A stretch of 64,000 nucleotides of DNA, taken from assembly GCF_049985285.1 (NCBI RefSeq), contig NZ_JBNIEU010000003.1, forward strand, positions 248,001 to 312,000, written 5' to 3'. Below the pieces are notes generated by a model, which was not told the DNA's origin, did not search any database, and was given only the letters and a program-made list of their open reading frames with translations. Position numbers and translations under genes: made by a program. The stretch comes from Aestuariirhabdus sp049985285 (GTDB lineage: Bacteria; Pseudomonadota; Gammaproteobacteria; Pseudomonadales; Aestuariirhabdaceae). Shown piece by piece: positions 8,861 through 17,443 of the stretch. Every line of letters starts with the position of its first letter. The stretch's first letter is position 1.

Positions 8861-10657
8861 TCAGGCGTTGATGTGGTCATTGATGACCCGCAGGAAGTCG
8901 GCGCCGTACTTGTCCAGTTTACGCTGGCCCACGCCACTGATGTGGCTAAACTCGGTCAGGCTTTGGGGAACCTCGTAGCACATCTCCTGCAGGGTGCGGT
9001 TGCTGAAGATCACATAGGGGGGGACCCCTTGTGTGTCGGCCAACTCACGACGGCATTCGCGCAATGCTTCCCACAGCGCCACATCGATATCGTCCGGCAG
9101 GGCGGTTTTGGTCTGCTGTTTGGTCACCTTTTTGAGGGTGTCACGGCGCAGCTGAATACTCTCTTCTCCCCGCAGCAGTGAGCGGCAATGGCTCTCCAGT
9201 TGCAAGGCGCCGTAGCCCTCCACGTCGACCCGTAAATAGCCTCGGCCTACCAGTTGACGGAACACCGAACTCCACTGGTTTTTGTCCAGTGCCTTACCGA
9301 TGCCGAAAGTGGGCAGGCGGTGATGGTCGCACTGGATAATTTTGTCGGTTTCACTGCCGAGCAGCAGGTCGATCAGGTGGTTGACCCCAAACCGCTGGCC
9401 GGTGCGATAGGCGGCGCTGAGGGCCATGCGTGCGGCTTCGGTGCCATCCCAGGTATCCACCGGCTCGAGGCAGGTATCGCAGTTGCCGCAGGGCTCGGGC
9501 CTGTCGTCGCCAAAATAGGCCAGTAGAGCCTGACGCCGACAACTGGTGATTTCGCAGAGTCCCAGCATTGCGTTGAGACGGTGTTGCTCAACCCGCTTGA
9601 ACGCTTCGTTACCCTGGGAGTTGGCCATCATCTGGCGCAGTTTGATCACATCCTGCAAGCCGTACACCATCCACGCGTTTGCGGCCTCACCATCGCGTCC
9701 GGCACGTCCGGTCTCCTGATAGTAAGCTTCCACGGTCTTGGGTAGGTCGAGATGGGCAACAAAGCGCACATCGGGTTTGTCGATTCCCATGCCGAAGGCG
9801 ATCGTGGCGACAACAATGACACCCTCTTCGCGCAAGAAGCGGGATTGGTTTTCGGCGCGGGTTTCCGCAGGCAAACCCGCGTGGTAGGGCAGGGCGGTAA
9901 ATCCCTGCTGCCCCAGCCAGTTTGCTATCTCTTCGGTTTTGCGCCGCGACAGGCAGTAAACGATACCGGCGTCGTTGGCGTGTTCCGCTTTCAGGAAGCG
10001 CAGCAGTTGCTGGCGGGCGTTGTGTTTGAGGGCGATGCGATAGCGGATGTTTGGGCGGTCGAAACCGGCGATAAACTGACGCGCCTGCTCGAGCTGTAAA
10101 CGGGTGACGATCTCGGCGCGGGTGCGCTCATCAGCGGTCGCTGTCAATGCAATACGGGGAATATGAGGAAACTGCTGGTGCAGCAGCGATAGTTGCAGAT
10201 AGTCGGAGCGAAAATCGTGCCCCCACTGGGAAACGCAATGGGCCTCGTCGATGGCGAACAGCGCGATCCGGGCTTGGGACAGCAGCTGTTGGGTGCGTTC
10301 CTGTACCAGTCGCTCGGGGGCGATATACAGCAGGTCGAGCTCGCCGTTGAGCAGTGCCTGCTCGACCGATTGCACGGTGGCAAAGTCGAGGGTGGAGTTG
10401 AGAAAACTGGCCCGTACCCCCAGCTCACGCATGGCGCTGACCTGGTCCTGCATCAGGGCGATCAGGGGGGAGATCACCACCCCACAGCCAGGGCGTGCCA
10501 GCGCTGGAATCTGGTAGCAGAGCGATTTACCGCCACCGGTGGGCATCAGCACCAGCGCATCGCCACCCTCAATGAGCGTCTGGATGATCTCATCCTGGGG
10601 CGGGCGGAAGGCGTCGTAGCCGAAGGTTTTTTTGAGGATGTCGAGGGCAAGGGTCAT
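8861..10657 (-). CDS. recQ: ATP-dependent DNA helicase RecQ
   Basis: A 598-residue 3'-5' DNA helicase for recombination and repair. It contains Walker A MPTGGGKS near 38, the DEAH box IDEAHCVSQWGHDFR near 135, and helicase motif VI QETGRAGRDGE. A zinc-binding Cys cluster (CRRQ...CGNCDTC) lies near 371-395. A winged-helix region and a C-terminal HRDC domain (SNRTLQEMCYEVP) complete the usual bacterial layout. The frame is open 30 codons further upstream, but MTLALDILKKTFGYDAF matches the family N terminus, so the ATG at 10657 is chosen. A -10-like TATACT lies just upstream on the same strand, near 10671. Confidence 0.95.
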   Translation of the reverse strand: MTLALDILKKTFGYDAFRPPQDEIIQTLIEGGDALVLMPTGGGKSLCYQIPALARPGCGVVISPLIALMQDQVSAMRELGVRASFLNSTLDFATVQSVEQALLNGELDLLYIAPERLVQERTQQLLSQARIALFAIDEAHCVSQWGHDFRSDYLQLSLLHQQFPHIPRIALTATADERTRAEIVTRLQLEQARQFIAGFDRPNIRYRIALKHNARQQLLRFLKAEHANDAGIVYCLSRRKTEEIANWLGQQGFTALPYHAGLPAETRAENQSRFLREEGVIVVATIAFGMGIDKPDVRFVAHLDLPKTVEAYYQETGRAGRDGEAANAWMVYGLQDVIKLRQMMANSQGNEAFKRVEQHRLNAMLGLCEITSCRRQALLAYFGDDRPEPCGNCDTCLEPVDTWDGTEAARMALSAAYRTGQRFGVNHLIDLLLGSETDKIIQCDHHRLPTFGIGKALDKNQWSSVFRQLVGRGYLRVDVEGYGALQLESHCRSLLRGEESIQLRRDTLKKVTKQQTKTALPDDIDVALWEALRECRRELADTQGVPPYVIFSNRTLQEMCYEVPQSLTEFSHISGVGQRKLDKYGADFLRVINDHINA

Positions 10658-10777
10658 GGCGGCGCAGTATACCCGAACGGGGCCGCCATGGATCCCCCGC
10701 GTCCGAGGATACGGATCAAATTCAGATGGCCTATGAACCCTTCTCAAGGGCGTCGGTATCGGGATGCGCAGGCAGAA

Positions 10778-11374
10778 TCAGAGCTGTAAGCAGCGGTCGG
10801 CAACCTGCTCAACATCATCGTTCTGGTGGGTCACCATCAGCAGGGTTTTGCCCCCTGACTTGGCGGTATTTCGGGTCCAGCGGGTGGCGAGCTGGCGGGT
10901 ATGGGAGTCGAGTTCGGCGAAGGGTTCATCGAGTAATACGATAGCTTCCGGGCGCAGCAGGGTGCGAATGAGGGCGATGCGCTGGCGTTGGCCGCCGGAC
11001 AGCTCGGGGGGCTTTTTGTTGAGCTGGTCATCGACCTCAAGCTCGGCGGCGGCATGGCGCAGGGCCTGCTCTGGCACTGCGCCGTCAAAGCCCAGGCAGA
11101 GGTTTTGCCACACCCCAAGGTGCTCAAACAGATTGTGATCCTGGAACAGCAGGCTCACCGGGCGTGCCTCTGGTGGTAGCGAGTCCAATGACGCTCCCTG
11201 CCAGCGGATGCTGCCCTTTCGTGGCGAGAGGAAGCCCGCTATGGCGCTGAGCAAGCTGCTTTTTCCCGCTCCACTGCGGCCCTGAATGGCCAGAATTTGG
11301 CCCGCCTCCAGTTGCAGGTCATAGCGCAGGTTACGCCCGTCCCGCTGCAGTAGTAGATGATCGATCTCAAGCAT
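10778..11374 (-). CDS. thiQ: Thiamine ABC transporter ATPase ThiQ
   Basis: A 198-residue ATPase subunit of the thiamine/TPP importer. Walker A is GRSGAGKSS near 32, the Q-loop is LLFQDHNLFEHL, the signature is LSGGQRQRIAL and Walker B is IVLLDEPFAELD. The start MLEIDHLLLQRDG matches ThiQ proteins, which are short ABC ATPases. It overlaps the end of thiP by 8 bases, indicating translational coupling. The upstream riboswitch places it under TPP control. Confidence 0.93.
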   Translation of the reverse strand: MLEIDHLLLQRDGRNLRYDLQLEAGQILAIQGRSGAGKSSLLSAIAGFLSPRKGSIRWQGASLDSLPPEARPVSLLFQDHNLFEHLGVWQNLCLGFDGAVPEQALRHAAAELEVDDQLNKKPPELSGGQRQRIALIRTLLRPEAIVLLDEPFAELDSHTRQLATRWTRNTAKSGGKTLLMVTHQNDDVEQVADRCLQL

Positions 11375-13040
11375 AGGGTGAGGCTCCGGGTAAAGAGGTG
11401 CTCGCGCCGCGGTTGTCGGTCTGCGGGGCTGTACGCTGTAGGCGCCCAATGCCCCACAGGCTAAGGCCACAGATTATCAGTAGCAGCAGGGAGGCCAGGC
11501 TCGCTTCGGCAATGCGATAGCTGCTGGCGTAGCCGTAGATCAGCCAGGGTAGCGTTGGTTGCGCAGGGTTGCCGAAGATGGCGAAAATCGCGACATCTCC
11601 CATCGCCAGCACCAACACCAAGGCAAAGCTGGCAGCAACCACGGGCTGCAGGAAGGGCCACTCTGCGCGCCAGCGTTGCAGCGAGCGCAGTTTCAGGTTT
11701 CGCATAAGGGGGTCGTATTGCTGATCGAACTGCAGCAGGCGAGGTTTGAGCTGCTGCACCGCAAAGGGAAGGATCAGCAGGGTATTGAGCAACACGACCC
11801 ACACCAACCCCCAGCGTTGTAGGTCATGATAGGGTAGCAGCAATACGAACAGGCCCACGGACAGCACCATCGCGGGAGTGACCAGCTGGTGGGTCGCGAG
11901 CCACTCCAGCAGCAGTTGACGCCTGGGTTGCCGTGAACGGCTCGCCGCGCGCAGCGGTTGCAGTATCAGGTAGGCGAGGCCGGTCGCTCCCAGGGCGGCA
12001 CCAGATCCCAGCCCGAGGGTGAGCAGGGTGGGTTGCACCAGCGCCAGATATTGAAGGTTGGGTAACCCCTCCCGCAGTATGGCGGGTACTAATGCCAGCA
12101 AGGGCAACAGCAGTACCACCCAGGTACCGAAGTAGAGGGTTTGCATAAGCCGCCGGGTGCCCCTTCGGGGGCGGGGTATCCGCGGTGGGCTCGCGGTATC
12201 CAGCGATAGCCAGGCGCTGTTGCCGAAGCGGGCGACCAGCAGAAACAGCCCCCCGGCGATCAACAGCTGGGTCCAGGCCAGGGTGAGGGCTTCGGGGAGG
12301 TTAAAGTCGTACTTCAGGGCCTGGTAGATCGCTACTTCGAGAGTGGTGGAACGGGGGCCTCCCCCCAGTGCCAGTACAATGGCGAAGCTGTTGAAGCAGA
12401 GAATGAACACCAGCCCTAGCAGCATCGATAAACGGCCGCGCAACATGGGCCATTCGATATGTCGAAGGCGCTGGCCCGGAGACAGTTTGAGTTGGTGAGC
12501 CAGTTGCCAGCTGCTGGCGGGAATCGCCTGCAGTTGCAGGTAGATCATGCGCACGGCGAAGGGCAGGTTGAGTAACAGGTGTCCCAGCAGGATGCCGGCC
12601 AGTCCATAGAGGTTCCAGGGTTTGCCGGTCAGCAGGCTAAGCAGGGGCGAGAGCAAACCGGCATGCCCGAGCAGGGCGACCAGCCCGGTAATCAGGATCA
12701 GGGTCGGCATCACGAAGTAGAGCAAGCACAGTCCCAGGAAGGCGTTTCGCGCCGGCAGCTCGGGCAAATAGTAGAGCGCTCGGGCAATGGGCCAGGCCGG
12801 CAGCACCGCCAGCAGAGAGCTGAGCAGCGCCTGCCACAGTGAGAAGCGCAGGATCTGGTGAAAGTAGGGATCTTGCAACAGGTGCCAGTCGGGTCCGCTG
12901 TGGCTGAAGCCGATTAGCCCGGCAAAGGCCAGTACGGTGACCAGCAGGGAGGCCCCCAACGCGACCCAGCCCGTCAGCTGTAGCGGGTGAGCAGGTTGGT
13001 GCCCTAACGGGAGGCCGCGCTGCGCCATTCCCGTATCCAT
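11367..13040 (-). CDS. thiP: Thiamine ABC transporter permease ThiP
   Basis: A 557-residue double permease with two tandem BPD-transport halves and about 12 membrane segments; E. coli ThiP has about 536 residues. The first coupling-loop region lies near PGQRLRHIEWPMLRGRLSML and the second near SLQRWRAEWPFLQPVVAAS. The start overlaps the end of thiB by 37 bases. The ATG four codons further in (13028) is an alternative start and would shorten the overlap to 25 bases. It acts in the inner membrane with ThiB and ThiQ. Confidence 0.92.
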   Translation of the reverse strand: MDTGMAQRGLPLGHQPAHPLQLTGWVALGASLLVTVLAFAGLIGFSHSGPDWHLLQDPYFHQILRFSLWQALLSSLLAVLPAWPIARALYYLPELPARNAFLGLCLLYFVMPTLILITGLVALLGHAGLLSPLLSLLTGKPWNLYGLAGILLGHLLLNLPFAVRMIYLQLQAIPASSWQLAHQLKLSPGQRLRHIEWPMLRGRLSMLLGLVFILCFNSFAIVLALGGGPRSTTLEVAIYQALKYDFNLPEALTLAWTQLLIAGGLFLLVARFGNSAWLSLDTASPPRIPRPRRGTRRLMQTLYFGTWVVLLLPLLALVPAILREGLPNLQYLALVQPTLLTLGLGSGAALGATGLAYLILQPLRAASRSRQPRRQLLLEWLATHQLVTPAMVLSVGLFVLLLPYHDLQRWGLVWVVLLNTLLILPFAVQQLKPRLLQFDQQYDPLMRNLKLRSLQRWRAEWPFLQPVVAASFALVLVLAMGDVAIFAIFGNPAQPTLPWLIYGYASSYRIAEASLASLLLLIICGLSLWGIGRLQRTAPQTDNRGASTSLPGASPYA

Positions 13041-13990
13041 TGCTGGCGATTATCCGCCACCTCGGTGGGTGAAAAACCGATGCGCTGTGGGGTGATCAGG
13101 CGTGAAAACGCCTCCGGCAGCTCGATCCCCTCGGTTACCGGCAGCATCCAGTTGTGGGTCGCGATGATGACCTGCGCCTCGGGGCTGAGGAGAAAGCTGA
13201 GAAACTTCCGCGCGCGCTCGGGCTGCTGGCTGTAGCGGCTGATCGCGGCGACCTCGATCTGGGCGACATGGCCTTCGCTAAACAGCGCCGCCTGGTAGCG
13301 GTCGATGTTCTCGTTAACCTGATGGTAGGCGGGGGAGCTATTGTAGCTCAAGACGTAATCGGCATCGCCCTGCAGGAACAGGCTATAGGCTTCCCACCAG
13401 CCCTTGGTCACGGTCAGGGTATGCGACGCCAGCTGTTGCCAGGCCGCTTCCGACTGGTCGCCATAGACCGCCTTGACCCAGAGCATCAGGCCCTGTCCCG
13501 GCGTGCTGGTGCGCGGGTCCTGGTAGATGATGCGTGCATCGGACGCGATCAGTTGGCGCAAAGAGGTCGCCGGATTGGCGATCGACTCGCGATTATAGAT
13601 AAAGGCGAAATAGCCGTAATCGAAGGGGACGAAGGCCTTGTCGTGCCAATCCAGTTCGGGCTTCAAAGGGGGCAGGGCGAGGCCGTGGGGCTGCACCAGT
13701 TGTTCGCGGTGGGCGACCTCGATCAGTGCGTCGTCCAGACCCAAAATCAGGTCGGCGCGGGTATTGCTCCCCTCGATGCGCAGCCGGTTTAGCAGGCTGA
13801 CGCCATCTTCGGAGGAGACGAATTCGATAGAGCAATCGCAACGCTGCTCGAAGGTTTTCTGCAGCAGCGGCCCCGGCCCCCATTCCGAGACGAAGGAGCT
13901 GTAGGTGTAGACTCGCAAGTCCGCAGCCGTTACCGGTAATGCCAGGCTGGCCAGGAGCAAGCTAAGGAATCGCAGCAGGGGGTATTTCAT
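13004..13990 (-). CDS. thiB: Thiamine-binding periplasmic protein ThiB
   Basis: A 328-residue solute-binding protein that captures thiamine, TMP and TPP in the periplasm. A signal peptide is clear: MKYPLLRFLSLLLASLALPVTA, with cleavage likely before ADLRVYTYSSF. The mature start RVYTYSSFVSEWGPG and the later blocks PFDYGYFAFIYN, DPRTSTPGQGLMLW and GWWEAYSLF match ThiB. The ATG at 13990 has a GAGG ribosome site 6 bases upstream and puts the signal peptide at the N terminus; the 10 extra open codons upstream are not used. It is the first gene of thiBPQ, about 50 bases downstream of the TPP riboswitch. Confidence 0.95.
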   Translation of the reverse strand: MKYPLLRFLSLLLASLALPVTAADLRVYTYSSFVSEWGPGPLLQKTFEQRCDCSIEFVSSEDGVSLLNRLRIEGSNTRADLILGLDDALIEVAHREQLVQPHGLALPPLKPELDWHDKAFVPFDYGYFAFIYNRESIANPATSLRQLIASDARIIYQDPRTSTPGQGLMLWVKAVYGDQSEAAWQQLASHTLTVTKGWWEAYSLFLQGDADYVLSYNSSPAYHQVNENIDRYQAALFSEGHVAQIEVAAISRYSQQPERARKFLSFLLSPEAQVIIATHNWMLPVTEGIELPEAFSRLITPQRIGFSPTEVADNRQQWIREWRSAASR

Positions 13991-14041
13991 GAATGCCTCG
14001 CAGCGGCGAAAGAACGGCACGCGGCGGTCAGGGCTGCGCGA

Positions 14042-14148
14042 CTTATTTCCTCCGCCAGTATTAACTGGATCAGGTTATACGGGTTAAACTCTCAGCCTGA
14101 TGGCGGTCTGGATCGCCTGATCCTTTTGCCCCGGGCACCCCGATAAGA
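14042..14148 (-). promoter_or_regulatory. TPP riboswitch (thi box) of thiBPQ
   Basis: On the minus strand the conserved thi-box parts appear in order: a P1 arm CTTAT near 14147, GGGGTGCC, CTGAGA near 14093-14088, then ACCCGTATAACCTGATC, then ACTGGCGGAGGAAATAAG, whose ATAAG closes P1. Only about 50 bases separate the aptamer from the thiB ATG and no T run follows it. I infer that it controls translation rather than termination. High TPP should repress the importer. Confidence 0.93.
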
Positions 14149-14185
14149 CGTCGGATGATTCTATCGTACTCACTGGAGAGGCGCT

Positions 14186-15034
14186 ATGACAGCGGCAACA
14201 GAGCAAGGCGGCTTCGATGATCCGCGCTTCTCCGAGGTGCACGACTATCTGGGCGGTGTTCCCCGCTGGCAGGCCCTGACGCAGGGCAGTAGCAATCGAC
14301 TCTATCGCGCCCATTATGAGGGCCGGGCCCTTATGCTGCGGCTTAATGCCAGCCCGGAATGGACCCCGGGGGTCTCACGATCGGTTGAAGCGCAGGTATT
14401 GGCGCGTATTCAGGGCCACTGCTGGGCGCCACAGGTGCTTCATAACCCCTGGCGACAGGGGTGGTGCCTGATGCGTGATCATGGTGTGCCCCTGCCCGCA
14501 GTCGGAACCAACGGCGAAGAGTTCATGGTGACCTCCCTGTTGGCGGCGATTGAACAGTGGCAATCGCTGCAGGGGTTGCCAGTCGAGGAGGATGCACGGC
14601 TGTTATCCCGGTATCGGCAACCACTGGGGCGGCACCCTCTATGGAGCGATCTTATCAAGCGCGGTGAACGGGTGCTGAAGGCGTTACCTCTACTGCCCCG
14701 CTGCCTGACCCATCACGACCTGCACCGGGGTAACCTGTGCGGCGAACAGGGGCAGTGGGTGGTGCTGGACTGGGAATATGCCGCTTGCGGCAATCCCTGG
14801 TTCGATGGCGCCGCGTTGCAGCGCCAGTTCGGGGTGGGTGTTCAACCCATCGCCGAGCTCCCCGCCTGGCGGGGTTTGTCTGTGGCTCGTTGTGAGGAGG
14901 GCTTACAAAGCGCACTGTGGCTGGACGAACTGCTGGCCTGCCTCTGGTATGCGGTACGTGATGATGCCTGTGGGGGTGATGAAAACACGCGCGCTCGCGC
15001 CGAACTGCTGCTGGCTTCTGCCGGTCCTGCGTAG
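14186..15034 (+). CDS. thiK: Thiamine kinase-like phosphotransferase
   Basis: A 282-residue aminoglycoside-phosphotransferase-fold kinase. The catalytic loop LTHHDLHRGNL lies near residue 174 and the metal-binding block VLDWEYAACGNPWFD near 192, close to the HxDxHxGN and DWEYA motifs of ThiK. It begins beside, and runs divergently from, the TPP-controlled thiamine importer, so thiamine kinase (thiamine to TMP) is the best call. A choline kinase-like function is the main alternative. A GGAGAG ribosome site precedes the ATG. The gene itself lacks a TPP box on its strand. Confidence 0.8.
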   Translation: MTAATEQGGFDDPRFSEVHDYLGGVPRWQALTQGSSNRLYRAHYEGRALMLRLNASPEWTPGVSRSVEAQVLARIQGHCWAPQVLHNPWRQGWCLMRDHGVPLPAVGTNGEEFMVTSLLAAIEQWQSLQGLPVEEDARLLSRYRQPLGRHPLWSDLIKRGERVLKALPLLPRCLTHHDLHRGNLCGEQGQWVVLDWEYAACGNPWFDGAALQRQFGVGVQPIAELPAWRGLSVARCEEGLQSALWLDELLACLWYAVRDDACGGDENTRARAELLLASAGPA

Positions 15035-15044
15035 CGATCGTTAG

Positions 15045-15209
15045 TTACTGCCCCAGGAACGACAGGGCGATGCCACGTAGCCGCTCTTTTTCCTGGGCGG
15101 TGATAAAACTGGCGTCGATGGCATTGATGGTGAACTGGCACAGCTCTGCTTTACTGAGGGTGTGGGCGTTTGCCACCGCCATATAGTTGTCGGTCATATA
15201 GCCGCCAAA
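15045..15209 (-). pseudogene. C-terminal remnant of adenosine/adenine deaminase
   Basis: The frame reads FGGYMTDNYMAVANAHTL and ends NAIDASFITAQEKERLRG...GQ. This is the form of the last 50-odd residues of adenosine/adenine deaminases, which have a PAYFGGYxxENY segment followed by a helical tail with NSxxASF. An ATG at 15197 overlaps the modF stop as ATGA and would give 50 residues, but the metal-binding and catalytic parts are absent. Homology fades just upstream of FGGY, where the sequence is the modF coding end in another frame. It is most likely the surviving 3' end of a gene deleted up to modF; a translated micro-protein is less likely. Confidence 0.7.
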
Positions 15210-16645
15210 TGGTAGGTAAATCGGCCTTCGGTTGCGGCAACAAACTCCAGCTGATGGCGGATGCAGGTCGGGTAGTCCTCTTCATGGTGACTGACAAATA
15301 GCAGTGTACTGTCGCCGAGCAGACCGATCTGGTCGAGGAGTTTCAGCACCATCTGGCGATTGATCTCATCGAGGCCCTGGCAGGGCTCGTCGAGAATCAA
15401 CAGCGGGGGATGTTTCACCATGGCGCGGGCGATCAGCAGCATGCGTTGCTCGCCGTAGGAGAGTTGCGCGATGGGGGTATTAGCGTGGTGTTCGAGGTGA
15501 ATCAGGCGCAACCATTCGCGTCCCAGTTGTTTCTGGTGGTCGGAGGGTTTGGAGTAGACACCGATGGTATCGAAAAAACCGGAGATGATCATGTTAAGTG
15601 CGCTGATGGGTACCCGATAGTTAAGTTGCAAGCTGGAGGAGACCAGCCCCAGGTGCTGTTTGATCTCCCAGATGCTTTCGCCGCTGCCGCGCTGAATGCC
15701 GAACAGGCGAATGTCGTTGGCGTAACTCTGGGGGTGGTCGCCGCTGACCAAACTCAGGAGGGTGGTTTTGCCGCAACCGTTGGGTCCGCGTACCGCCCAG
15801 TGCTGGCCGGGGTTCACCTGCCAGTTAAGGCCGTCGATGATGGTTTTTTCGGCGTAACTAACCCGAATATTACTCATGTTTACCAGCGGTTGATCGGCTG
15901 GCGGTGGGTTGGTCTCCTGTGCCGGGTCGCGTTCGGGTAATGTGTCGGGAAGCTGGTGGAGATTGTGCAAGGTTTCCAGTGCGCCACCATCGAGCATCTG
16001 TTCCCGTGGTCCCTTGGCCAGCAACCTGCATTGCTGCACGTAGGCGATGTGGGTGACTTCGGGCAGTAGTTCACTGAAACGGTTGAGCAGCAGCACCACC
16101 GTAACGCCCTTGCTCATCAGGTTGGAGATCAGCTGCTCCAATGCCCGGTGACTCTCTACATCCAACCCGTCGAAGGGTTCATCCAGTACCAACAGGTCCG
16201 GCTGGCGCATCAGCGCCCGAGCCAGTAATAACTTGCGAGTCTCCCCCGTGGAGAGCAGGCGAAAGCCACGATCCAGAATCTCATTCATGCCGAGCAGTGT
16301 CGCGAGTTCATGCAGGCGACTCTCATTTTGCACCTCCTGCTGAATCAGCTCTCTGACGGGAGTGCCGGTGTCGACCCGGTCCAGAAAGTCGGTGTCGTCC
16401 TTGTAGCGCTCTGCTTCCAGCAGCTCCTGCTGTTTTTCGAATGATACATACCCGATTCGTTGTGGTCGCTCGCTCACTTCACCGCTGGCGGGACTGAGGT
16501 CGCCGCTTAGGAGTTGTCCGATCAGGCTCTTGCCCGAGCCATTGCCGCCCAGTAACGCCCACTGCTGGCCGGGACCGAGTTCCCAGTGTTCGATCGTCAG
16601 GGCGCGGGTTTTGCTTAAGGGGTGCTGGATCCGGTTCAGTTTCAT
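15194..16645 (-). CDS. modF: ModF-like double ABC ATPase
   Basis: A 483-residue protein with two ABC ATPase domains and no membrane domain, like E. coli ModF/PhrA (490 residues). Walker A motifs are GGNGSGKS near 35 and GPNGCGKT near 280. Signatures are LSTGETRKLLLARAL and LSYGEQRMLLIARAM. Walker B motifs are LLVLDEPFDGLD and LLILDEPCQGLD. The frame is open 84 codons further upstream, but MKLNRIQHPLSK at 16645 matches the family start. ModF is named from its place at the mod operon, yet no modABC genes are visible here. Its function is poorly known. Confidence 0.85.
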   Translation of the reverse strand: MKLNRIQHPLSKTRALTIEHWELGPGQQWALLGGNGSGKSLIGQLLSGDLSPASGEVSERPQRIGYVSFEKQQELLEAERYKDDTDFLDRVDTGTPVRELIQQEVQNESRLHELATLLGMNEILDRGFRLLSTGETRKLLLARALMRQPDLLVLDEPFDGLDVESHRALEQLISNLMSKGVTVVLLLNRFSELLPEVTHIAYVQQCRLLAKGPREQMLDGGALETLHNLHQLPDTLPERDPAQETNPPPADQPLVNMSNIRVSYAEKTIIDGLNWQVNPGQHWAVRGPNGCGKTTLLSLVSGDHPQSYANDIRLFGIQRGSGESIWEIKQHLGLVSSSLQLNYRVPISALNMIISGFFDTIGVYSKPSDHQKQLGREWLRLIHLEHHANTPIAQLSYGEQRMLLIARAMVKHPPLLILDEPCQGLDEINRQMVLKLLDQIGLLGDSTLLFVSHHEEDYPTCIRHQLEFVAATEGRFTYHLAAI

Positions 16646-16909
16646 GGTGCGGGTCGACTGGTTTGAAAAAAGGAGGGGTAGTGTGCCGTTTTTTGGGGGA
16701 CAGGGGTAGGGTAATGGTTGCAGGAGCGGCTCCGCTGCGCGGCGGTTTAGAGGGCGATCTATGCAGCGGGGGCAGCTGATGAATTGCCCGGGTATCAAAT
16801 CCAAGGCTGTATATTTTTTCAAAGAAGTCAGCTTTGGTAGCCACATTAATAGCGAATCTGACAAAATGGATACTGGCCCCTGAAACCCTGTACCCAAAGG
16901 AGATATTCA

Positions 16910-17332
16910 ATGGAAGCCAGTGCAATATTACAACCTGTATTCGTGGTTGGATTACTAACCGCCGTGATGGGTTTGTGGATGGCCGTAACGCGCGTGCCTG
17001 CAATGAACAGGATGGGTATTCATCCACAAAAGGCGCAGGACACCAGTAACCTCAAGGAGCTGCTCCCCAAAGAGGTCATGCGCATATCCAACAATTATAA
17101 TCACCTGTTCGAGCAGCCCACGTTATTCTACGCGGTCGCCATATCCATTGCGGTGCTTGGGCATGTCGATGCATTTTACGTTGGCTGTGCCTGGACCTAT
17201 GCGGGGCTGCGTATTGTGCACTCGCTGGTACAGGCGACCGTCGATATTGTGTTGTTACGCTTTGGGATCTTTATCCTCTCCTGGGTGGTACTGGGGATTA
17301 TGCTTATCCGTGAAACCCTGGCGGTGTTTTAG
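16910..17332 (+). CDS. MAPEG family membrane protein
   Basis: A 140-residue protein with four hydrophobic segments (about 6-26, 68-84, 86-104, 117-136). The MAPEG signature region NNYNHLFEQPTLFYAV near 57-72 is present, as is RIVHSLVQ near 97. The family includes microsomal glutathione transferases and eicosanoid enzymes; bacterial members are often of unknown substrate. An AAGGAGA ribosome site lies 6 bases before the ATG. It is monocistronic and convergent with the alcohol-dehydrogenase-like gene. Confidence 0.85.
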   Translation: MEASAILQPVFVVGLLTAVMGLWMAVTRVPAMNRMGIHPQKAQDTSNLKELLPKEVMRISNNYNHLFEQPTLFYAVAISIAVLGHVDAFYVGCAWTYAGLRIVHSLVQATVDIVLLRFGIFILSWVVLGIMLIRETLAVF

Positions 17333-17443
17333 ACCGGGTCGTCACTTCCATGGAGGGTTGCAGGCAGCCATTCGATACCGAGCTTCAAGGGCTAAAAAAT
17401 CGGCCTCCCAGGCGCTGTGCAACCCTCCTGAGTTAGGGCATTG

